Shown: piece by piece, positions 1-5,053 of the stretch
Position numbering within the stretch: the stretch's first letter is position 1
How the letters are laid out: every line of letters starts with the position of its first letter
NCBI GenBank assembly: GCA_024644125.1
Contig: JAHELQ010000296.1
Coordinates: forward strand, 1 to 5,053
Direction: 5' to 3'
Length of the DNA: 5,053 bases
Source: Candidatus Aminicenantota bacterium
Lineage (GTDB): Bacteria > Acidobacteriota > Aminicenantia > UBA2199
The notes under the pieces: model-generated
Databases searched by the model: none
Told to the model about the DNA's origin: nothing
What the model saw: the letters and a program-made list of their open reading frames with translations, nothing else
Made by a program: the position numbers and the translations under genes

Positions 1-1
1 T

Positions 2-784
2 TTCGACGGTATGCGGATGTTGAAAGACGATACCAACAAAGCCAAAGCGTTCCAGTGGATGGCGGAAGGCTACGGTATGGGCGTGGACGAGGTTAAATCC
101 ATGCAGGAAGACGCCCATCTGACTAATTTCGCCGAGAACAAAGACTTTTTCATGAATTCCAACTCCCCCTCAAACTTCGAAAGAACCTGGAAAAATATCA
201 CCTTTGTGTACAAAGAGCTCTCCCTCATCGGCACGCCCACACGGTTCGACGAAGTGATGGATTTTTCGGTACTCAAGAAGCTTGACGCCAAAGGCGCGTT
301 CGTCGATATGAAAAACGAGTACATTACCCGCTTCACCCCCATGGCCTACAAGAAGGTCAACGCCGAAAAACCCATCATCACCCAGACCATCCGTATCAAC
401 TTCTATCCCAACTCGGCAAATATTTTCGAACCGCAGCACGATGAATTCGGCAACGCCCTCGGCAATACATTGTACGATCCATCCGCCACCGCCACCCTCG
501 AAAAGGTCGCGCGCCTGGCCGGACAATATGAACGGGCGGTCATCGCCATCATCGGGCATACCGACAGTTCCATGAAAGGAAGAGTCCCCCGCGGCGAAGT
601 CGAGAAATTGTCCAGCGACCGCGCCCAATCCGTTAAATCGGCTTTGATAAAAAAATACAAATTCGATCCCAATAAGTTTGTGGTGGAAGGGAAAGCCTGG
701 GATGTGCCGGCCGACCCTGGAGATCCAATGAACCAGGCTCTGAACCGGCGGGTGGAGATCTCCGTTTATCCACCGGAACAATAA
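2..784 (+). CDS. NitT/TauT-like solute-binding protein with C-terminal OmpA peptidoglycan-binding domain (5' end outside window)
   Basis: This is the C-terminal part of a periplasmic receptor; the reading frame is open to the window edge (Phe-Asp-Gly before the Met at 11), so that Met is almost certainly internal. Numbering from it, residues 1 to about 95 resemble the last helical part of NMT1/TauA/SsuA-type binding proteins: a 'KAKAFQWMAEGYGM' helix, a 'NKDFFMN' segment and a terminal 'DFSVLKKL'. Residues about 123-255 are an OmpA-like domain: strand 'IRINFYPNSANIF', GHTD at 182-185, LSSDRA at 200-205, 'EGKAWDVPADPGD' and NRRVEI at 245-250. Asp185 and Arg204 match the residues that in OmpA bind diaminopimelate of peptidoglycan. 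The usual Asn three residues before LS is Val197, and the loop between Asp185 and Leu200 is longer than in E. coli OmpA. The permease gene starts 9 nt after the stop, so this is the receptor of that transporter, inferred to be tethered to the cell wall. Ligand unknown, since the N-terminal lobe is missing. Confidence 0.88.
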   Translation, partial: FDGMRMLKDDTNKAKAFQWMAEGYGMGVDEVKSMQEDAHLTNFAENKDFFMNSNSPSNFERTWKNITFVYKELSLIGTPTRFDEVMDFSVLKKLDAKGAFVDMKNEYITRFTPMAYKKVNAEKPIITQTIRINFYPNSANIFEPQHDEFGNALGNTLYDPSATATLEKVARLAGQYERAVIAIIGHTDSSMKGRVPRGEVEKLSSDRAQSVKSALIKKYKFDPNKFVVEGKAWDVPADPGDPMNQALNRRVEISVYPPEQ

Positions 785-793
785 CATACGACC

Positions 794-1669
794 ATGGAAT
801 GGTTATTATTTAAAACAAAAACAGATACACAATCAACAACGGGGCCTGGTGGCAGGCCCCCCAAGATTCCCTGGTTGGGAATCCGCACGCCGGTTTCCAC
901 CACCTGGAAAATTATTTTGGGCACTATCCCTATTGTTTTCCTGTTCTTACTCTGGTGGTTGTTGACCACCGGAGAAGCGGAGATGCGAATCCTCTCCCCT
1001 CTAATTTTACCCTCCCCGGTGGAGGTTTTGAAATCGTTCAAATCCCTCTGGTTTGAAGCGGAGTTGACCCGAAGCCTGATCGCCAGCACCTTCAGGGTAG
1101 TGTTGGGATTTTTGGTCGGCGTAATGGTCGCGTTCCCCCTTGGATTATTCATGGCCTCGTTCAGCAAAATCAAGGCTTTGTTCGATCCCATCGTCATCTT
1201 CATCGCGTATTTGCCGATCCCCGCTCTTGTGCCACTGACCATGAGTATCTTCGGGATCGACGAAATGCAAAAAGTAATGTTTCTGGCACTCGCGTTCATC
1301 ATCTACCTCCTGCCGTTGACCATCACGTCTGTGGAAGGGGTGCACAACATCTACCTGCAAACCGCCTACACCCTTGGCTTGAACCGCTGGCAAATCGTCC
1401 GCCATGTCCTCCTGCCCATTTCGTTCCCGCAAATCATCGACGCCATGCGTCTGGGATTCGGCGTGGGGTGGACCTATATCATCCTGGCGGAAATGGTGGC
1501 GGCCGAACGGGGGCTGGGGCAGATCATCATCATCGCCCAGCGGAGAGGACCGCGCGAACACATCTATCTCGTGTTGGTGGTGATTGTCCTCATCGCGTAT
1601 ATAACCGATAAACTGTGGCAGGCATTGTACCGGTACCTGTTCCCATACAAACACATGGTGAAAAAATGA
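794..1669 (+). CDS. ABC transporter permease, NitT/TauT (TauC/SsuC) type
   Basis: Inner-membrane permease of an ABC importer, 291 residues, a little longer than typical TauC/SsuC proteins because of a hydrophilic N-terminal tail of about 37 residues. Probable membrane helices lie near 38-58, 100-122, 131-152, 160-180, 218-237 and 256-274. The cytoplasmic EAA loop that docks on the ATPase is at about 189-208, with Ala191, Gly195 (in 'TLGLNRWQ') and the terminal LLP (206-208); it is followed by 'GWTYIILAEMVAAERGLG', typical of this family. The first ATG of the frame is used. No good Shine-Dalgarno sequence precedes it, only an A/T-rich 9-nt gap after the binding-protein stop, so translation may be coupled or weak. 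A perfect hairpin lies at codons 16-23. A later TTG start at 875 is possible but has no better ribosome site. The stop overlaps the ATPase start. Family is secure; substrate (nitrate, sulfonate, bicarbonate, a pyrimidine precursor or something else) is not determinable. Confidence 0.93.
   Translation: MEWLLFKTKTDTQSTTGPGGRPPKIPWLGIRTPVSTTWKIILGTIPIVFLFLLWWLLTTGEAEMRILSPLILPSPVEVLKSFKSLWFEAELTRSLIASTFRVVLGFLVGVMVAFPLGLFMASFSKIKALFDPIVIFIAYLPIPALVPLTMSIFGIDEMQKVMFLALAFIIYLLPLTITSVEGVHNIYLQTAYTLGLNRWQIVRHVLLPISFPQIIDAMRLGFGVGWTYIILAEMVAAERGLGQIIIIAQRRGPREHIYLVLVVIVLIAYITDKLWQALYRYLFPYKHMVKK
841..860 (+). repeat. Perfect GC-rich inverted repeat (hairpin) near the permease start
   Basis: GGGGCCTG (841-848) and CAGGCCCC (853-860) are exact reverse complements around a GTGG loop, giving an 8-bp stem with seven G:C pairs. 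It lies 47 nt after the permease ATG and 56 nt after the binding-protein stop, in an otherwise A-rich stretch. No T-run follows, so it is not an ordinary intrinsic terminator. It encodes Gly/Pro-rich residues of the cytoplasmic tail. A role in RNA stability or translation is possible but unproven. Confidence 0.6.
1666..1669 (+). promoter_or_regulatory. ATGA stop-start overlap coupling permease and ATPase translation
   Basis: The permease TGA (1667-1669) shares bases with the ATPase ATG (1666-1668). Such 4-nt overlaps commonly allow ribosomes to re-initiate, and here they fit the need for matched amounts of permease and ATPase. Confidence 0.8.
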
Positions 1670-2511
1670 GCGATCAAAAACAAGAACTCCCACCAGTCGT
1701 GGAATTCCGCGAAGTGAGCAAGGTCTGGAATCCCGGGACTCCCCGGGAATGCAAGGCGCTTGAACACTTGAGCTTCTCGATTCCCGATCTCCCCGGCAAA
1801 GGTGAATTCATCACCATCCTGGGACCTTCCGGTTGCGGTAAATCGACGGCCCTCAATCTTCTGGCCGGTTTCCAGGAGGTGTTCCCTCCCACGACTGGAG
1901 ATATCCTGGTGAGAGGGAAATTGGTGACCGGTCCCGGAATCGACCGGGGTATGGTATTTCAGAAATACAGTTCGTTTCCCCACCTGACCGTATTCAGCAA
2001 CATCAGTTTCGGCCTCCATATCAACCAAAAAAAACTGGGGATCTCCCGTGAAGAGATCGATAGCCAGGTGGAAGGGTGGATCGGGAAAGTCGGTCTCAAA
2101 GGGCATGAGAATAAATATCCCCATCAATTGTCCGGCGGACAGCAGCAACGGGTGGCGTTGGCCAGGACGCTGGCGTTGAAGCCGAAAATCATCCTGATGG
2201 ACGAACCGTTCTCCGCTCTGGACGAACCCACGCGCATGGACATGCAACGGTTGGTGGTGGATTTGTGGGATGAAATCCAGGCCACGGTATTCCTGGTCAC
2301 CCATTCCATCATCGAAGCGGTGTACCTGGGCGACCGCGTCTGGATTTTTAGCCAGGGGCCGGGGAAAATCGCCAAAGAATTCATGGATATACCGATTCCC
2401 AGGCCGGGAGTTCATCCGCTGGAAACCCAGCAAAGCCCAGAATTTCTAGATGTAGTGGACCGGGTGGCGTCGGATTTCCAGAAAATTGAAGAAGGGCAGA
2501 CGGTAGATTGA
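1666..2511 (+). CDS. ABC transporter ATP-binding protein, NitT/TauT (TauB/SsuB) type
   Basis: Cytoplasmic ATPase that powers the permease encoded just upstream; 281 residues. All nucleotide-binding motifs are intact: Walker A GPSGCGKST at 53-61, Q-loop Gln99 in 'MVFQKYSSFPHLT', signature LSGGQQQR at 155-162, Walker B IILMDE at 175-180 with D-loop SALD, and H-loop His213 in 'VFLVTHSIIEA'. The C-terminal 'LGDRVWIFSQGPGKI' is the TauB/SsuB-style ending of the domain. The frame is open upstream to an ATG at 1615, but the ATG at 1666 is preferred because the protein then begins MSDQKQE, overlaps the permease stop as ATGA, and keeps the usual length; a weak GGTG lies six bases upstream. The overlap implies translational coupling and equal supply of permease and ATPase. 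A GC-rich hairpin lies in codons 22-28. The next gene starts 1 nt after the stop. Confidence 0.95.
   Translation: MSDQKQELPPVVEFREVSKVWNPGTPRECKALEHLSFSIPDLPGKGEFITILGPSGCGKSTALNLLAGFQEVFPPTTGDILVRGKLVTGPGIDRGMVFQKYSSFPHLTVFSNISFGLHINQKKLGISREEIDSQVEGWIGKVGLKGHENKYPHQLSGGQQQRVALARTLALKPKIILMDEPFSALDEPTRMDMQRLVVDLWDEIQATVFLVTHSIIEAVYLGDRVWIFSQGPGKIAKEFMDIPIPRPGVHPLETQQSPEFLDVVDRVASDFQKIEEGQTVD
1731..1748 (+). repeat. GC-rich inverted repeat early in the ABC ATPase gene
   Basis: TCCCGGG (1731-1737) and CCCGGGA (1742-1748) pair perfectly around an ACTC loop, 65 nt after the ATPase start. Each arm also contains the self-complementary CCCGGG, so the two arms form a short direct repeat too. It may be simple codon coincidence (Pro-Gly and Pro-Arg). 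Confidence 0.45.
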
Positions 2512-2512
2512 T

Positions 2513-3367
2513 ATGGCTAAAAGCGGGTTAAACTTTTTCGATTACGTGAAGGCGGCCTTCAACCGTAAACTCAGGCTGAAAGGACTTGGCTACGTGGCGC
2601 TCAATAAATTGTTTCTCGGACTTTGCGCGGTCCTGGGATTGAAAAATCCGGGCTTCTGGTTTTTGGGAGTCGCCATCGAATCCACTTACCTCTGGTATGT
2701 GGCGACCAATGCCACTTTCCAGAAAGTGGTTCAGGGTGAGTTGCTGGAAAAGAACAAAGAACAATGGTCCAGCAAACAAACGGATCTGCTCAAGAGTCTC
2801 GACGGCGCATCGAGAAGCAGATATTCAAGTCTACGCGAGAATTGCCTTGGCATTTCAGAGCGCACGCGCGGCGACGATTTACTCACGAATGTCGGCAATG
2901 TCAGCTTGAACCAATTGACGTGGATGTTCTTGAAACTCCTGAATTCCCGCATCACGATCAAAAAGACAATAGACGAAACTCCCAAAAACCACCTGGAAAA
3001 GGAAATCGTGGACATCGAGACGCGCCTCGGCAAAGAAAACGCCAATTCCGCCATCCATCGTTCTCTCCAGGGAACTCTGGACATCCAGCATCGCCGCCTG
3101 GACAATCTGGTCAAGGCCGAAGAAAACCTGAAGGTCATCGAAGCGGAACTGGAGCGGATCGAAAAACAGGTTTACCTGCTAAAAGAGGAAATGTCGGTCA
3201 AAAACGACCCCGAGTTGTTGTCGATGCGGCTGGATGGCGTGATGGATTCTCTTCAGGGAACCAGTCAATGGATGTCGGAGCATAATGAATTGTTCGGCAT
3301 GATCGAGGAAGAGCCGGTGCCAACGGATTTTGTCCCTCCCCCTATGCCAGAAAAGATGAAGGAATAA
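2513..3367 (+). CDS. Unrecognised membrane-anchored coiled-coil protein
   Basis: No family recognised with confidence; 284 residues. Residues 1-25 are basic and amphipathic (Lys13, Arg18, Lys19, Arg21, Lys23). Residues about 26-42 and 46-65 are two hydrophobic stretches separated by 'LKNPG', which fits a membrane hairpin; the positive flank predicts both ends in the cytoplasm. Residues about 68-150 are mixed helical. Residues about 159-228 are rich in Glu, Lys, Arg and Leu and look like a coiled coil ('KAEENLKVIEAELERIEKQ'). Residues 264-284 form an acidic, proline-rich, probably disordered tail containing 'VPPPMPEK'. There is no signal peptide cleavage site, catalytic motif or metal motif. 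It starts 1 nt after the ABC ATPase stop and ends 3 nt before the AAA+ gene, so it is co-expressed with both. The hairpin plus helical layout recalls XpaC-type proteins that accompany TelA, but that is only a resemblance of architecture. It could be a membrane adaptor or substrate for the AAA+ protein (inference). Confidence 0.85.
   Translation: MAKSGLNFFDYVKAAFNRKLRLKGLGYVALNKLFLGLCAVLGLKNPGFWFLGVAIESTYLWYVATNATFQKVVQGELLEKNKEQWSSKQTDLLKSLDGASRSRYSSLRENCLGISERTRGDDLLTNVGNVSLNQLTWMFLKLLNSRITIKKTIDETPKNHLEKEIVDIETRLGKENANSAIHRSLQGTLDIQHRRLDNLVKAEENLKVIEAELERIEKQVYLLKEEMSVKNDPELLSMRLDGVMDSLQGTSQWMSEHNELFGMIEEEPVPTDFVPPPMPEKMKE
3359..3363 (+). promoter_or_regulatory. Shine-Dalgarno site of the AAA+ ATPase gene
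   Basis: AAGGA lies seven bases before the ATG at 3371, inside the last codons of the preceding gene. It is the clearest ribosome-binding site in the window and supports 3371 as the start of the AAA+ gene, for which no earlier upstream start in frame is better placed. Confidence 0.7.
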
Positions 3368-3370
3368 CTC

Positions 3371-5053
3371 ATGAACCAGACCCACCTCCCTGAATGGGCT
3401 CAAACCATGCGGGAAATTTTCCGGGCCGAGACCATCAACCAATTCGTGCTCACCGGGAATTTGAACGATTATGTGTTTCATAAAACAGAAGCTGGAGATG
3501 CGTTTTTTCCCCTGAAGCAGTATTTGTCGGATGTTCTGTTCCAACCATTCGATGTGGTGATCTTCTATGACCGGGGCAAAGGGATCAGGTTGGCCAAAGG
3601 CGCGGAGTATTTTTTCAAGTACATGGGTATTTTCGATAAATTCCACAAAACGAGATTCGCCTCGGACGCGGATTCCGCCCTCGATTCAAGTAAGAGTCTC
3701 ACTTCTCCAGGCCTATTGCCCAAATCGGCGGAACAAGCATTGGAGATCATCGACCGCTACATCAACGCGCTGGCCAATATCGGCAAAAATCATAGCGAAG
3801 CCGGCATCGGCCGTTCCTGCGCCGTTGTGATCGATTACGCGAATTTTGTCGCCCCTCAAGGCGAATCATTGTATATGAGTGGGGGCATCAGCTCCAATTT
3901 GATCAAGATCTTGAACTGGGCAGAGGATCCGGGAATCAGCGGTTCGCCCATCACGACAGTCCTTCTCTCCGGGAACCTAACCGATCTACACGGCCTGCTG
4001 GTGGATAATCCCTATAGCGCTAAAATTCATATCGAGCTGCCGGACTCGGGGGAAATCCTTCATTATCTCCAATATCTGGCTGGCCGCGAAAAGGAGTTCA
4101 ATCTCTATTGCCCGGTCGAGCCGGCGATTCTGGCGGAAAAACTCACCGGTCTTAGCCGGTTCAATATCAAAAGCATTATTTTGCGCGCACTGCGCAACAA
4201 AGAGACCGTCACCACGGAATACCTGACTCGCCTGCGGCGGGAAATCATCGAAAAAGAGGCGTTCGGGAAACTGGATTTCATCGAATCGGACAGGACCCTC
4301 GACGATGTGGCCGGTCATGGCGAGGCCAAGAAGTGGTTGCGGGAAGACATCCGCCTCATCAAGAAAAATGTGGTGAACGCCCTACCCATGGGCTACCTCA
4401 TCTCTGGCCGCATCGGCACAGGCAAGACATTCCTGGTGGAATGTTTCGCCGGCGAATGCGGCATTCCGTTTGTGCGCCTCAAGAATTTCAGGGAAAAATG
4501 GGTGGGGGCCACCGAAGGCAACCTCGAAAAAATCTTCAATATACTTCACGCCCTCGGCCAGGTGGTGGTGTTTGTGGACGAGGCGGACCAGGCCACCGGC
4601 AAACGGGGTGGAGGCGATGGCGATTCGGGGCTCTCCGGAAGGATCTACGGGATGTTGGCAAAGGAAATGTCCGACACCAAAAACCGCGGCAAGATTTTCT
4701 GGATGTTCGCCACCAGTAGACCCGATATGCTGGAAGTGGATCTCAAGCGGCAAGGCAGGCTGGATGTCCATATCCCTTTGTTCCCGCCAGTGGAAGAAGA
4801 GGAGATCAAAGATCTTTTCCTGGCCATGGCCCGGAAGCTGAAGATGAAAATCTCCGAAAACGAGCTGCCGCCATTGACATTTACTCAACCGGTGAGCGGC
4901 AATGAAATGGAAGGCCTCCTGGTGCGAGCCGTCCGCGAATACGAATTGCAGGAAAACGAACCGAAAAAGACACTACCGGAGCTGATCGCGGAAGTGCTGG
5001 GGGAATTTCGCCCAAGCGCCCATACCGACCGTTTGGCGCTGATGGATCTCCTG
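3371..5053 (+). CDS. AAA+ ATPase with degenerate N-terminal AAA-like module and intact C-terminal AAA module (3' end outside window)
   Basis: The frame is open from the ATG at 3371 to the window end (561 codons, no stop), so the C-terminus is missing. The second module (about 310-545) is a classical AAA domain: lead-in 'TLDDVAGHGEAKKWL', Walker A SGRIGTGKT at 345-353, pore loop KWVG at 376-379, Walker B VVVFVDEAD at 398-406, a Gly-rich loop 'GKRGGGDGDSG', sensor-1 region FATSRPD (Ser449 where Asn is usual), arginine-finger segment LKRQGRLD (Arg460, Arg463) and sensor-2-like SGNEMEGLL from 509. The first module (about 15-275) looks like a worn AAA fold: VVIDYA (152-157) at the Walker B place but lacking Glu, 'LLSGNLTDLH' (198-207) at sensor 1, a strand 'AKIHIELPD', and 'LTGLSRFNIKSIILRAL' as the helical lid, but no P-loop and no arginine finger. 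It probably forms a ring that threads or remodels a protein, most likely tied to the preceding membrane protein (inference). Activity of module two is expected; that of module one is not. Confidence 0.92.
   Translation, partial: MNQTHLPEWAQTMREIFRAETINQFVLTGNLNDYVFHKTEAGDAFFPLKQYLSDVLFQPFDVVIFYDRGKGIRLAKGAEYFFKYMGIFDKFHKTRFASDADSALDSSKSLTSPGLLPKSAEQALEIIDRYINALANIGKNHSEAGIGRSCAVVIDYANFVAPQGESLYMSGGISSNLIKILNWAEDPGISGSPITTVLLSGNLTDLHGLLVDNPYSAKIHIELPDSGEILHYLQYLAGREKEFNLYCPVEPAILAEKLTGLSRFNIKSIILRALRNKETVTTEYLTRLRREIIEKEAFGKLDFIESDRTLDDVAGHGEAKKWLREDIRLIKKNVVNALPMGYLISGRIGTGKTFLVECFAGECGIPFVRLKNFREKWVGATEGNLEKIFNILHALGQVVVFVDEADQATGKRGGGDGDSGLSGRIYGMLAKEMSDTKNRGKIFWMFATSRPDMLEVDLKRQGRLDVHIPLFPPVEEEEIKDLFLAMARKLKMKISENELPPLTFTQPVSGNEMEGLLVRAVREYELQENEPKKTLPELIAEVLGEFRPSAHTDRLALMDLL

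Noticed and set aside
170..787. Minus-strand open frame opposite the binding-protein/OmpA gene
   Set aside because: Shadow of a well-supported plus-strand gene; no domain, ribosome site or separate context supports it.
785..793. Possible terminator or promoter between the binding-protein and permease genes
   Set aside because: The gap is only nine bases, with no stem followed by a T-run and no -35/-10 pair that I could support.
766..1693. Two further minus-strand open frames (766-1302 and 1145-1693) opposite the permease gene
   Set aside because: Both mirror a clear permease reading frame; their translations show no membrane or enzymatic signature.
1928..1947. Short inverted repeat CCGGTC / GACCGG in the ABC ATPase gene
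   Set aside because: Only six pairs with an eight-base loop, inside coding sequence, with no positional significance.
2027..2034. Run of eight A in the ABC ATPase gene, a possible slippage site
   Set aside because: The normal frame continues with all motifs intact through the signature and Walker B, and there is no evident stimulatory structure or meaningful alternative product.
1564..2433. Long open frame of 289 codons on the minus strand across the ABC ATPase gene
   Set aside because: It lies wholly opposite a textbook ATPase with all motifs. Its translation is rich in His, Gln, Asp and Phe, with no recognisable motif, as expected for the antisense of coding DNA.
4333..4841. Plus-strand open frames (4333-4719, 4470-4841) in other phases within the AAA+ gene
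   Set aside because: They overlap the intact AAA module in shifted frames and read as Arg/Gly/Pro-rich low-information sequence.

Overview
The window carries five same-strand (+) genes packed head to tail with almost no intergenic space, so it reads as the interior of one operon cut at both ends. No rRNA, tRNA, CRISPR array, insertion sequence, attachment site, clear terminator or convincing promoter is visible. The outer-membrane/peptidoglycan type OmpA domain implies a Gram-negative (diderm) bacterium. Base composition is moderate, roughly half G+C by eye. The style would fit an environmental lineage such as Nitrospinota, Nitrospirota or a deltaproteobacterial group, but that placement is a guess and not demonstrated.

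Layout. (1) 2-784: the 3' part of a gene for a NitT/TauT-like (NMT1/SsuA-type) solute-binding protein fused at its C-terminus to an OmpA-like peptidoglycan-binding domain. (2) 794-1669: a TauC/SsuC-type ABC permease. (3) 1666-2511: the matching TauB/SsuB-type ATPase, overlapping the permease stop as ATGA. (4) 2513-3367: an unrecognised 284-residue protein with an N-terminal two-helix membrane hairpin, a long coiled coil and a proline-rich acidic tail. (5) 3371 to the window end: a 561-residue fragment of an AAA+ ATPase, with an apparently degenerate AAA-like module followed by an intact one.

How they may work together. Genes 1-3 form a complete ABC importer whose binding protein would be tethered to the cell wall rather than free in the periplasm or lipid-anchored. 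Genes 4 and 5 are not normal parts of a taurine/nitrate/sulfonate importer, yet they follow with 1-nt and 3-nt gaps. The simplest inference is an envelope-spanning assembly: peptidoglycan-bound receptor, membrane ABC core, a membrane-anchored coiled-coil protein facing the cytoplasm, and a cytoplasmic AAA+ remodelling ATPase. Substrate and purpose cannot be read from the sequence. This composite module is the most interesting thing in the window.

Two perfect GC-rich inverted repeats lie early in the permease and ATPase coding regions (841-860 and 1731-1748). They could lower expression or affect stability of the downstream part of the transcript relative to the binding protein.
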